Assembly (NCBI RefSeq): GCF_028009165.1
Contig: NC_079242.1
Span: 2,108,001 to 2,172,000, forward strand
Source of the DNA: Akanthomyces muscarius
Lineage: Eukaryota; Ascomycota; Sordariomycetes; Hypocreales; Cordycipitaceae
DNA: 64,000 nt
Direction of reading: 5' to 3'
Shown in pieces: positions 21,603-32,554 of the stretch (positions are counted from its first letter, which is position 1; every line of letters begins with the position of its first letter). The notes beneath the pieces are model-generated. The model saw only the letters and a program-made list of their open reading frames with translations. It was not told where the DNA came from and ran no database searches. The position numbers and the translations under genes are program-made.

Positions 21603-22901
21603 ATGGCATCCATGGCGGGGATATGGGGGCCAGCGGCCGTCCGTGTCCTCCGTCTTGCTGCCACGAGAGCGACAGAAGCCGTGCGGGCCAATCTTGCCGG
21701 CGCCGCGCGGCCGCTCTACGGGAAACCGCAATACATTCCCATTCGATCCGGCTCCGGCGGACGACAGCCCATTCACCCAGCCGCCTTCTTGAAGCAGCAG
21801 AGGCGCTGGCTCTCGCGAGTCTCGGGCCAGCACGTCCAGGCCGTCCGCCGGTTCCTCAGCACCGCGCCCGGTGCTCGACAGCCATTTCACCGATCGCAGC
21901 TACCTTCGTCCAACACCTCTCGACGAGTCGCTCAGTTCTCCGGACGGGCCCCTTTTGCGAATGCCCTACGACCAAACTTGACGGGCGGCGCGATGCCGCG
22001 CTCCGCTGGCGGCTATGGCATCGGAGGGGGTGGGGCCAGGTACTTTTCTCACACGCCTGCGGCGCCTGCCCAGGTCGTGCAGAATGTCTCTCAAGCCATG
22101 AGAGCTTTCTTCTTGTCTGGACAGCGCCTCCAGTACGACGGCCCGGGAGCCAACGGTGAGCCCCAGTACCGTGCTGTGTCTGCGCTCGAGGACCAGGCCA
22201 TGCGCAAGATGTCCAACTTCCCCCGCTTTGCCTCTGGCTCCTTCATCGACTTCAAGCTCAGCCCCACGATCACTGCGATGAGCCCTCTTGCTGCCGCTCT
22301 TATTGAAGCCTCCGACATCTCTGGCTTCAAGGGCGCCGCTGCTTCCGACGGCGCCTCGCTCAACACCGACGGATTCTTGGATGTACTCTCGACCGATTTT
22401 GGCCGCGCTCTCAAAGATCTTACAGCCGTGTATGCAGATCTTCGTCGACTCTCTGTTCTTGGAGACTTGCCCGTTTCAATGGAAAAGAACAATGTTCTTC
22501 GAGTCCGGTTCCCTGGAGTTGATGTATACACATTGGAACGGCTCTGCGACGATATTGGCATCGAACGGGGTGTGCTTGGTCAGGACCCGCAGTCTGAAAA
22601 GATGCATATGACGCTTCAGATTCCATTCGCCCCCGAGTCGACAAAGACATTTACGTCGCCTGGTGGTTCCACCAGATCTATCTGGGGACCTGGCTCAGAA
22701 TATGATTCCTTGGGCGATGACTCTCTGATTCAAGAGGCATTCGGGCTGGACGGAAATCCTTGGCTGTCAGACCCTGAAGAATATGAAAGTCTCTCGCCGG
22801 CTAGTGGCTCAGTGGAGCATCCATCTCAGGATTTTGAAGGCCTTGAGGGCGTATATAGGTTCTTGGAGGAGTGCGACAGGGCGAAGGGCCGTGTCGGCTA
22901 G
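21603..22901 (+). CDS. Fungal protein of unknown function, probable mitochondrial
   Basis: Intronless 432-aa ORF; ATG at 21603 with an in-frame alternative at 21612. The first 130 residues are rich in Arg, Ala and Ser and nearly free of acidic residues (AAVRVLRLAATRATEAVRAN), as in a mitochondrial presequence, followed by a GGYGIGGGGARYFSHTP segment. The folded part from about residue 150 is acidic to neutral, with conserved-looking blocks (QAMRAFFLSGQRLQYDGPG, FPGVDVYTLERLCDDIGIER), and ends in an acidic tail. No enzyme motif was found. The predicted mitochondrial location rests on composition only. I do not recognise the family with confidence. Confidence 0.75.
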   Translation: MASMAGIWGPAAVRVLRLAATRATEAVRANLAGAARPLYGKPQYIPIRSGSGGRQPIHPAAFLKQQRRWLSRVSGQHVQAVRRFLSTAPGARQPFHRSQLPSSNTSRRVAQFSGRAPFANALRPNLTGGAMPRSAGGYGIGGGGARYFSHTPAAPAQVVQNVSQAMRAFFLSGQRLQYDGPGANGEPQYRAVSALEDQAMRKMSNFPRFASGSFIDFKLSPTITAMSPLAAALIEASDISGFKGAAASDGASLNTDGFLDVLSTDFGRALKDLTAVYADLRRLSVLGDLPVSMEKNNVLRVRFPGVDVYTLERLCDDIGIERGVLGQDPQSEKMHMTLQIPFAPESTKTFTSPGGSTRSIWGPGSEYDSLGDDSLIQEAFGLDGNPWLSDPEEYESLSPASGSVEHPSQDFEGLEGVYRFLEECDRAKGRVG

Positions 22902-23987
22902 CTGTTAAGCCTCGTTTGAGATTTTTGAGTGCAGGGGCATATGCTCTGCGAGCTGCCATTCGTTTGTGTACTATAAGATTGATATCTCATGCCGCAGAGT
23001 TCGGTATACTTCCTTTGTTCAATAGCAATTGCATTCGATGAATTATCGCCTGCGTTTTGTCGTGACTGTTGGGGAATGGCCAGAAGGCGACTGGCTTGTG
23101 GATGCATCCATCGGCAGGCTGTTCTGAGTCTTGAGGAGGTTTGTGTTTGTAGAGAGATTCTGCAAAAGTATTCCAAATGAAAAGAAATTGGCGCAGCACA
23201 CGCCACAGTCCTGGTTGTCCATTGTGCAGCAGATAGAACGTAGATGCAAGGGGCAAGCTTGAGCCGTTGCGAGACTGTGGCGCTGGAGTGTGTCACGACC
23301 CACTGAGATTGCACCGGTTTACTCTGGGCTGGTGGTGGCATGCATCCGAGTCTGGAAGTTGGATTGACTAGAGCTTTCTTTCGTCGATACAATTTTCCCT
23401 GTGCTAAACTTGTACTTGAGGTGCGACTACTGGTCTGCCGCATTGTAGTGTGTTTTCTTGCTGTCAACGTTGCGTCGACCGGAGTTTTCACTCGCAGCAA
23501 GTGGTCAGCAACGGAGATTTCAACAATTACAGCGGCCAGCTTGCAGATACAGCGGTCGTCAGGTACCTAGGCATGCTTGCTTGGGCTAGCAGACCCCGGA
23601 CAGCTTGTGTGGGGGCGCTTGGCAGCTCCTCGGCCAGCCTACCTATCTTATAAGCCAATATTTTAAATACTATAATTGCTATTAGAGCTCTTATGGAAAT
23701 TTCAATGTAATTTCAGATCACATGTAGCAGTTTTGCAATGGCGTTCTATATTTGCTTACACAACTGCTAATCGAAAAGCCTAATTTGATGTATACCAGAC
23801 ATTCGGTGGTGCGGGCTGTTAAACGCAGCTATCCCCAGCTTTGGTGACTACCTATGTGACTCAGTACTTTGACTCAACATTGTGACTCTATATCTAACCT
23901 ACGAGTTTCGCAATTTGTTGAGATAACTCAACTCAGGATCTCCGGTACTGAAGCACTCGAGACTTTCAATCCACGTAAGTCTTAGCT
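22902..23987. other. Intergenic, AT-rich toward its end
   Basis: 23640-23960 is strongly AT-rich with motifs such as ATTTTAAATACTATAATTGC, the look of a mutated (RIP-like) relic, though too short to classify. A TAGGTACCTA-like unit (GGTACCTAGG) sits at about 23562-23571. Confidence 0.45.
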
Positions 23988-26050
23988 ATGCCGACAACCA
24001 CTCTCTCTGGGCAGGTATTTAGCGGCTCGCAGTTTGAGTCTCTGCTGAAGAGGCGTTTCTTCTACACCGAGTCATTCGAGATCTACCGCACTGCACCCAA
24101 TTACATGGGCGATAATCGGGGTCTCTTCGACTATGGTCCCCCAGGATGTGCGCTTCTAGCCAATATTATCAACGAGTGGCGGCAACACTTCGTTATTGAA
24201 GAGAACATGCTTGAGCTCGACTGCACGGCTATTACACCCGAGGCTGTGCTGAAGACCAGCGGGCATGCCGAAAGATTTGCCGGCTGGATGTGTAGAGACC
24301 CAGTCAAGGGTGAATTTCTCCGAGCAGATCATCTCCTCGAAACCGTCTTGGAGACTCGCATTGCCAATGCTAAATTAGCCTCGGCCGACAGCAAGATCAA
24401 AACAGAGAAACCTGATGAGTCTACCATCCAGCACTACGAAGAAATTCTAGCGAAGGTATGCGGTCTCTGGCCGATTTACGGAGAGCGAAGTATTAATGTT
24501 TGGGTATCAGCTGGACAACTATGATGGACCTGAACCCGGAAAGCTTATCGCAGATCTCGACATCAGAAACCCAAATGGAAATGGACAGGTCGAGGAGCCG
24601 ACGGCGTTTAACCTTATGTTTAAATCGACAATTGGTCCCAGTTCGGCAGCACCCGTTTTCTTTAGACCTGAAACAGCACAAGGACAGTTTCTCAATTTTC
24701 GCAAACTGCTAGACTACTGCCAGGGTTCTATGCCTTTCGCATCAGCCTGCATCGGTAAATCGTACCGCAACGAGATCTCGCCTCGATGTAGCCTACTCCG
24801 AGTGCGAGAGTTCTCCTGGCTGAGGTTGAGCATTTCGTCGACCCAGAGAGCAGCAAATCTCACGAGCGCTTTTCCGAGATTGAACAGATCGAGCTGCCAT
24901 TTCTTGACAGACAGACGCAGCTGTCCGGCAAAACCACGATTGAGACTGCTTCGATTGGCAGTGCCGTGAAAAGCAAGCTTGTTGACAACGAGACGCTTGG
25001 CTACTTCCTCGCCCGCATCTACCTCTTTCTTATCAAACTTGGTGCAGATCCCGAAAAGATCCGCTTCCGGCAGCACTTGGACAATGAAATGGCGCATTAT
25101 GCCGTCGACTGTTGGGATGCTGAGCTGCTCATCAGCTACGGGTGGATAGAATGCGTGGGTTGCGCGGATCGAAGCGCTTACGACTTGACTGTTCACTCCA
25201 AAGAGACGGGCACACCGCTCACTGTCAAGGAATATCTACCCGAACCATTCGAAATCACGGAATGGAAGGTTTCTCTAGAGGTGAAGCTCCTGGGACCTCG
25301 CTTCAAAGGCGATGCGAAAAAGATTGAGGCTGCTGTTCGGGCACTGGATCAAGAGACGTTGGAAACTTTGGCTGCAGAATTGGCCGAGAAGGCTTTAATT
25401 TCTGTCGCGACTGCACAAATACTCACTGGTGGAAGTACGACAACTGAGCTCACCGCGGAGATTTGTTCTATCAAGAAAATTACTCGTGTTGAGAACATGC
25501 GTGAGTATACGCCGATCGTCATCGAACCGTCATTTGGAATCGGCAGAATTCTTTACAGCATCCTCGAGCATGTTTATTGGTATCGACCTCAAGATACGGC
25601 GAGAGAAGTATGTCAAATTCTGTTTTTAATGCTACCGTCATCATTAGCCAGCAGACTTAGGTACTGTCGCTGCCCATTCTCACGGCTCCCATCAAGGTGC
25701 TCCTCGTGCCACTGTCCAATAATCCTAGTTTCAAGCCTGTCATCAAGTCACTCGCCCGCCGATTGCGATCGATGGGAATTACCAGCAATGTAGATGCCTC
25801 AGGTGTGTCTATTGGAAAGCGGTACGCGAGGAATGACGAGCTTGGCACACCCTTAGGTATCACTGTCGACTTTGAGACGATGAAAGACGGCTCTATAACG
25901 CTGAGGGAGCGTGACTCCACGACACAGGTACGAGCGTCGGAGGAGCAAATTGTCAAAGCCGTCAAGAATCTAGTATCAGGTTCGGAAACGTGGCAAGAAG
26001 TTTCGCAGCGACTGCCAGCTTTTCTTACTGGACAAGCTCACGATGAGTGA
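23988..26050 (+). pseudogene. Glycyl-tRNA synthetase-like gene with a one-base frameshift
   Basis: Three exons (23988-24455, 24511-25607, 25661-26050) encode a class II glycyl-tRNA synthetase of about 651 aa, if one base is restored near 24812-24816. Before that point the frame reads SIGPSS, RPETAQGQFLNF and SYRNEISPR; after it, the other frame reads LAEVEHFVDPES and continues normally to GIGRILYSILEHVYWYRP (motif 3) and the anticodon-binding domain. Total exon length is 1955, one short of a multiple of three, matching a single deletion between REF and LAEVEHF, next to motif 2. Other oddities are an insertion after SFEIY and CS in place of the usual AG in SPRxxLLRVREF. It lacks a mitochondrial presequence. 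If the shift is real the product ends at 24969 and is inactive; if it is an assembly error, the enzyme is intact. Confidence 0.8.
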
Positions 26051-26443
26051 CGTTTTGTAGAAGATGGTTTTCGGCCTATTAGATTACATCTCGAGGAAGT
26101 GCAGATGAAGACCTCGAGTATACAGAAAATCGACGAAATTAATGATTACAGAAGACACTACCCACCTACGCCTACAGGACAATGTGGGGTGCCCGAGGTT
26201 GGGGTAGTCAATAGTCCGTAGTCTGATGTACAAGCGCTTGCACCTACCGATTAGATGACCAAGCTCCGACGCAACCTCGGCAGAAACACCATCTGAAAGT
26301 CCGGAGCCGAAAGCACCTATTCCACACCGGTGGCTGCATCCAAATCATCTACTCTTCCTCTTCTTCATTATCACAATTGCGCCGCCAGGGACACCTTTTC
26401 CTTCCCATCCATCATCGTCCATACACACAGAAACGAAATCATC
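26051..26443. promoter_or_regulatory. Intergenic/promoter of MaoC hydratase
   Basis: 393 bp. A CCTCGG hexamer at 26275-26280 lies about 165 bp upstream of the ATG; this is the core recognised by the fungal fatty-acid regulators FarA/FarB. A C/A-rich leader precedes the start. Chance occurrence of a 6-mer is not negligible. Confidence 0.4.
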
Positions 26444-27494
26444 ATGTCTGGTCCCGGTGTCGGCTTCGAGTATCCCCGCCAAAAGGTGTCTTGGCTGCAG
26501 CGCGACCTGCTGCTGTTTGCCAACTCCATTGGCGCCAAGGCCGACGAACTTCACTTGCTCTATGTATGAATTGGCCATCGCAAACAATTGCAGGAGATGC
26601 GCTGACGATTGTTACAGGAGCTTCACCCTGACTTTGCCGCTTTTCCCACATATCCCATCCTTCTCTGTAAGCACGCAGCCGTCAGCCCTCGCTTGTCCGT
26701 TCCGGGCAACTAATCGCATTGCGCCTCGGACAGCTTTCAAGGGCGACACACAAGAGGTCATTGACTTTTACGCCAGCAGCAAGGCCACCAAGATTCCCGG
26801 CGTTCCCGAGTTCGACTACCGACGTGTCGTCGATGGCCAGCGCAAGATGGAGTTCATCAAGCCGCTGCCCACCACGTCGGCGGGCCGCAACTTTGAGACT
26901 AGAACCAAGGTCGTGGGCGTCTACGACAAGGGCAAGCCCGGCACCGTGCTCGATGTCGAGACGGAGCTGGTCGACGTGGACAAGAACGAGGTCTACACGC
27001 GCATCCACTCGAGCTCCTTCTTCATCGGCCAGGGCAACTGGGACGGCCCCAAGGGCCCTGCCACCGTCAGCTTCCCCCCGCCCAAGGACAAGCAGCCCGA
27101 CGCCGTCGTCGCGCACCAGACGACGGCCGAGTCGGCCCTCCTCTACCGCCTCAACGGCGACTACAACCCGCTGCACGCCACACCCGAGCCCGGCAAGAAG
27201 ATGGGTTTTGGCGGCGCCATCATGCACGGCCTGTACTCGTGGAACTCGACCTGCCTCGAGATTGTCCGCGCGCTCGGAGGCAGCAACCCCGCCAACATCA
27301 AGGAGTACCAGGCTCGCTTCGCCAGCCCCGTCAAGCCCGGCGACAAGCTTGTCACCCACATTTGGAAGACGGGCGAAAAGAAGGGCGAGTTTGAGGAGAT
27401 TCGCTTCGTCACCGAGGTCGAGGGCGGCAAGGTATGCCTTAGCAACGGCCGCGCTCTGCTCAAGACTGTCGGCGCCCCCAAGGGTAAGCTGTAA
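26444..27494 (+). CDS. MaoC-type enoyl-CoA hydratase 2 (peroxisomal beta-oxidation type)
   Basis: Three exons, 26444-26563, 26618-26666 and 26734-27494 (309 aa). The middle exon is only 49 nt. The joins restore LHLLYELHPDFAAFPTYP and LLSFKGDTQEV, the normal N-terminal hot-dog half. The C-terminal half carries the hydratase-2 signature: GDYNPLH, then GFGGAIMHG (catalytic Asp and His in the GDxNPxH motif). This is the stand-alone form of the R-specific dehydratase domain also found at the end of multifunctional beta-oxidation enzymes; it hydrates trans-2-enoyl-CoA to 3R-hydroxyacyl-CoA. The protein ends in Gly-Lys-Leu, a weak PTS1-like tripeptide, which suggests peroxisomal location without proving it. 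A FarA/B-like CCTCGG box lies upstream. Confidence 0.92.
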
Positions 27495-27863
27495 AGGCCC
27501 AAATTAGTGGCTGCAGACAGCTAGCTGGACTTTGTACAAGAGACATAATAGCCAATGAATATGAATGAATATCAACTTTTCTAATGACTGAATTGCTAAA
27601 AACAGACGAGAGCCTCATTATTGACTATTTCCTTATAAAGTAGCGCATCTGCAGCTTCAAGTTGTTGCGCGCTGGTAGATTGGTGCTGCTGTCGCCCCAT
27701 AGCTTGGGGAGGTGCCCACAGCACGCCTGAAAAGAGCTGCACCGCTTCATGGTTAATCTGCTGCCTGGACCTTCATTACTCGGCAACCCAGGGCGCCGAA
27801 ACCAAAGCATGGCAATGCTTCCTTTCTCATAAACACACGAGAACATATTCGGCACACTCAGCA
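27495..27863. other. Intergenic
   Basis: 369 bp between the MaoC gene and TBCE; no features beyond an A/C-rich leader near 27840. Confidence 0.5.
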
Positions 27864-29732
27864 ATGGCCGAATCGCATTATTTGGGGCAGCGCATATCGT
27901 ATGACGATGCCCTCTGCACTGTCCGTTACATCGGTGAGGTGGCTGGCGCGAGCGGTGCATGGCTAGGCGTCGAATGGGACGACGGCACCCGTGGTAAACA
28001 CGACGGCTCGCACAAGGGGAAGCGATACTTTCAATGCAAGTGTAAATTCAAGAGCGCCGCTATGAGAATCTTGCACGGCTAACCGGCGCCGCAGGTGTAT
28101 CCGAGTCTGCCACGGCCGCATCGTTTGTGCGGCCAACCCGCCCCTCCGACACCCCGGTGAGCTTCGTGGCCGCGCTCAAGGCCAAGTATGTGGAGGAGGA
28201 GCCCGAGGCGAGCGACGCCCCGTACTCGCAGATCAAGTTTGCGGGCAAGGTTGCCGAGGAGGTGGGCTTCGACAAGGTGCGCCGCCAGATGGCGCAGCTG
28301 GACGAGCTCAAGATGGCCATCCTGGACGGTGTGCACATGGCCTTTGCCCGTCAGGAAGGCGAGCCGACAGTGGCGCAGGTCAGCCCGAAGCTCACGCACA
28401 TTGATATAAGCAGGAATCTGTTTGAGAATCTTGGCCCGGTTGTGGAGATTTGCAAGGACCTGCCGAGCCTCATGAAACTGGCAATCAAGTACGCTCTTCG
28501 CTGTCTTTCTGTTGAGAATGCATGCGGGTGAGAACTAACCGGGTCACCATAGTGGAAATCGATTTCAGAATGTTCTAGAGGATGCTGCCCTTGATGAAGC
28601 CGCAACCGCATTCTCGCACGTCACTGAGCTAGGCATTGGAGACAACATGCTGAGCTGGCAGGAGATTTGCCGCATCGCAATCGCCTTTCCTTCTCTCACC
28701 AACCTGGCTGCCGGTGCCAACTATCTTTCGCAGCTTTCTGCAGTGAATTATGGGAGTCTGTCCACAACTCTTACCTCACTCAATCTCGAATACAACAGCT
28801 TCAGTACGATCTCCGACCTCGCCAGCCTAACATCGCTGACCTCGCTGCGCAACATCTACCTCAAGGGCAACAACATCCGCAGCCTGTCATCCGAAGGAAC
28901 ATCATGCCCCATATTCTCTACCTCTATACGATACATTGACATATCCTACAACCAGGTCGACAACTGGGACTTTATCGACAACCTCACCAAGCACTTCCCC
29001 GGCCTGACGGCGCTGCGCATCAGCCACAACCCCGTCTACGACGTCCGCGCGTCGTACAATGCACCAACGGCCACCGCAGACGAAGCGCACATGTTTACCA
29101 TTGCCCGCATCGGCCAGCTGCAGTCGCTCAACTTTTCGCAGGTCACGGCTGACGACCGCGCCAACGCCGAGATGTTCTACCTCTCCCGCATCGCCAAGCA
29201 GCTCGCCGCGGTCCCCGATGCCGCCGCGCCGACGGTACTGGACCTGCACCCGCGGTACGCGGACCTGTGCGAGCTGTACGGCGCGCCCGACGTCGTCCGC
29301 ATCCAAGAAGTGAATCCGGCGTTTCTGCAGGCTCGCCTGATCACGCTGGCGCTGCAGTGCGCGGGCCGCGAGGACAAGACGACGCGGATCCCGCAGGCGT
29401 TTGACATTTACGCCGTCAAGGCGCGCGTGGCCAAGCTGTACGGCCTCTCGCCGCTCAAGCTCAAGCTGGTCTGGGAGACGGGCGAGTGGGATCCGGTGAC
29501 CAAGAAACACAGCGACGAGGGCGACACGTCGGACGAGGAAGAAGACGACGACGACGAGGTTGCGGTCCGAGTGGCCGAGGAGGCGACCAAGGATACGTAC
29601 GGGGAGAAGCTGGCAGGCGCGCAGCCTGGTCGGTGGGTGAAACGCGAGGTTGAGCTTCGCGAGGGGCCCAGACAGTTGGGGTACTGTGTGGATGGCTTAG
29701 ATGCCAGGGTGCGAGTAGAGCCGCTGCGATGA
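27864..29732 (+). CDS. Tubulin-folding cofactor E
   Basis: Three exons, 27864-28041, 28095-28488 and 28553-29732 (583 aa). An N-terminal CAP-Gly domain (GASGAWLGVEWDDGTRGKHDG, ending RYFQC) is followed by leucine-rich repeats (LTHIDISRNLFENLGPVVEI, and later blocks such as LRNIYLKGNNIRSL). A C-terminal ubiquitin-like domain (ARVAKLYGLSPLKLKLVW) is interrupted by an acidic insert (SDEEEDDDDE). CAP-Gly plus LRR plus Ubl in this order is diagnostic of TBCE (yeast Pac2), which binds alpha-tubulin and works with the other cofactors to form the tubulin dimer. Exon 1 must end at 28041 (donor GTAAAT) rather than at the nearby GTGTAA to keep frame. The third exon opens with a split Asn codon. Confidence 0.93.
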
Positions 29733-30725
29733 TGTTATGCCAATTCAATGGAGGTGCTAGTAAAAAGCTAGTTTTCCCTTTTCTCATCGTATATCATGTT
29801 TAATGTGAAATTCATGATAGCACGTTGCCGTCTCTGCATAACGGCGCATGGGAAATACCCATGTGGCCGTTTTATCCACTGGCAGGTACGACGCTTCAAT
29901 AGTTACCGAGACATTTACAGCGTATATAAGGGATAGAAACTCGGGTTCCTTCTTGTTAAATTTGCAACATAACCCAACTGCTCAGTTGGTGGCCACGGCG
30001 CCGCAGCATAGAGTATGGGAGGCACTGGTGTAAGTAAAGCTCCTAGTATTACACCACGCTCAGTGCAACGCGCATCAGATAATTGATAGATTTTGGCAGT
30101 CATGCATTTCTTGGTACCTGCGATTTCTTAAACCCGTCACCACTAAGCAGAGCAAACTTGCAAGACACGGTTGACCATCTGGCGCATCTCACGACTTGCG
30201 TTGGAAATGCTTTGTGAGCATCGCCGAGACGGAGATAAAATGGGGCTTACACATCACGGCCGGGACCGACGCGCGCGCCTCATGCGGGGTTTTGCTCTGG
30301 CTCCGCAAGGAGGACATTCGAAGAGCAAACCAACTGCTACCGTACCGACAAACCGGACACGGATTGGAGGGGGGTCAAGCAGGGAGGGTGGAACGGTACG
30401 GAACAAGATGCACGGAGTTAAGCTGGCGGACCGCAGACGAGGCCCACCACCATCCACAGAGCGGCCAGGCCGGACTTAAAAGTTGGTAGGGCCATCGTCT
30501 AGTGTCTAACTGGCGGACAAGCTGCAAACCTACACAACGTCATGTAGATGAAGGTGAGCTAGCGAGTATAAGTAGCGACGTGAATGGCCTTTGTAAATCG
30601 ATACCTAATTCATTCTCAAGTAGCTTGTTCATTATACCGGCGGCCAGCAGCATCGTAAACTCAACCAGTTACAACCACACACTCTCAAACCACTTACACG
30701 GCACATCTACGACTACGTCCAAACC
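29733..30725. other. Intergenic
   Basis: About 1 kb with no supported gene. 30640-30725 is C/A-rich leader sequence of the reductase gene. Confidence 0.5.
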
Positions 30726-31840
30726 ATGGTTCAGATTCTCGGAAAAGAAGTCGGCTCTACCGGCTACGGCCTCATGAGTAAGTCAATGCCAGCCCGAAAG
30801 CACCCACCGTCACTTTGCTGACGAGCTCGCAACCTAGGCTTCGGCTTCGCCAAGGACAAGCTCACCCTCGACGAGGTCCTGACCACCATGGAGGCCGCCT
30901 ACGACCGCGGCTGCCGCCTCTGGAGCGGCGCCGAGTTCTACGGCCCGCCCGACTGGAACAGCCAGCTCTTCATCCGCGAGTACTTTGCCCGTCACCCGGA
31001 GCACGCCGCGCACGTCGTCGTCTGCATCAAGGGCGGCCTCGACACGCAGAAGCTGGCGCCCGACACCAGCGCGGCGTTTGTCCGGCGGTCCATCGACAAC
31101 ATCCTCGCGCAGCTCGGCGGCCGCAAGACGCTCGACGTCTTCGCCATTGCCCGCCGCGACACCACGAGCGACTTTGCGGCGACGCTGCGCATGATCCGCG
31201 ACGAGTACGTCGACACGGGCAAGATTGGCGGCGTCTCGCTCAGCGAGTGCTCCGTGCAGACCGTCGAGGACGCGGTGGCGGTGCTGCCCGTCCAGCTGGC
31301 GGAGCTGGAGCTCAGCCTGTTTACGACGGACATACTGCACAACGGCATCGCGGCCGCGTGCGCCAAGCACGATATTCCCATCATGGCCTATTCTCCCGTG
31401 GGCCGAGGCGTAAGTTTTCTCCTCTTTACACATCTTACAAGATGAAAACAGCCGTCGCTAACTTGACACTTTCTCGCCAGCTTCTCACCGGCGGAATCAA
31501 GAGCGCCGAGGACGTCAAGGGCCGTCTCGGCATGTTCCCGCGCTTCCACGGCGCCGCGCTCGACCACAACCTGCAGCTGACGGCCAAGGTCCAGGAGCTG
31601 GCCGCGCAAAAGGGCTGCACGCCGGCGCAGCTCGCGCTCGCGTGGGTGCGCCGGCACAATCACCGCGACGGCTTGCCGGCCGTCATCCCCATCCCGGGCA
31701 CGACGTCGGTCGCGCGCGTGCACGAGAACACGGCCGAGGTGCAGCTCACCGACGATGAGTTTGCGGCGCTGTCCAAGCTGGCCAACGACTTTGAGACGGC
31801 GGGCGCGCGGTACCCGTCCATGTTCCCTACCAACACGTAA
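30726..31840 (+). CDS. Aldo-keto reductase, pyridoxal reductase (PLR1/YakC)-like
   Basis: Three exons, 30726-30777, 30838-31409 and 31481-31840 (327 aa), in a TIM-barrel AKR layout: N-terminal strand with GYGLMSFGF, Tyr in GAEFYGPPDW, Lys in VVVCIKGG, NADPH-site end PVIPIPGTTSVARVHEN. The classical AKR Asp and His of the catalytic tetrad are replaced (WSGAEFYG instead of DTAxxYG; AIARRD where LxHxxD is usual). The pyridoxal-reductase branch shows the same replacements as I remember it, so the protein most likely reduces pyridoxal to pyridoxine with NADPH in the cytosol (vitamin B6 salvage). Substrate is inferred from the branch; other carbonyls are possible. Confidence 0.87.
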
Positions 31841-32554
31841 AGGGGTGAAGTTGATGTGTATAATGAATTCTGGCGTGGATATGTTAGAGCACGAGGGATA
31901 GATAATGACGCCAGTTTGGCTGAATGCAAGGGGAAACAAAGGGTGTTTGAAAAGTAATCAGTAGTGTAATTGTCTGCAGAATAGCTCGAAAAAAAGAATC
32001 AAGCCTCTCAGAATTGCAGAATTCAATTGAAGAAATTGAACCATCATGAAAACGAAGAAAAATGTAATAAAAACGTGACGAGGGAAGAAATGGACCTTAC
32101 TATTTGTTAAAGTGAGCAGCTATCGCCCAGCTGTAGCGACAGCATCACCATGACCGCACATAAGCTGTGGTCATCGTGAGAGAGTTGGCACAGACCATAG
32201 CCACCCGTGAAATAAATTTAGTCGGGTCGCCTGCCACACGTGATGACAAGCGCGTAGAAGCTTGGAGACAGCTTTACCAATCCGCCACATCACGTGATGG
32301 TGCCACATCTCTGTGGCGCATGACAAAGCTGCAGTACAAGCTCAAATTCCGTGTCACCGTACGTCGAAAAGCCCATCTGCCGCCGCGCATCATCTACAAC
32401 TTGTCGAGCCCAATCCTGTCGCCAACCGGTCGTCTCTTCTCCTCTCCTCGCAAAGTCACACAAGCTCTTCGTTTGTACTATATTTGTCTCGCCCTCCACC
32501 CTCCTATCCCGAACCGATACAGACCAACCACAACCACAAAGACCGCCCGCAACC
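31841..32554. other. Intergenic
   Basis: 714 bp, AT-rich in the first half (3' flank of the reductase), C-rich leader of U2AF35 at the end. TCACGTGATG near 32290 is an E-box-like palindrome (CACGTG); a second CACGTGATG occurs near 32237. Confidence 0.5.

Noticed and set aside
22898..23500. 200-aa minus-strand ORF downstream of the mitochondrial-type unknown
   Set aside because: Composition is random-like and no motif is visible.
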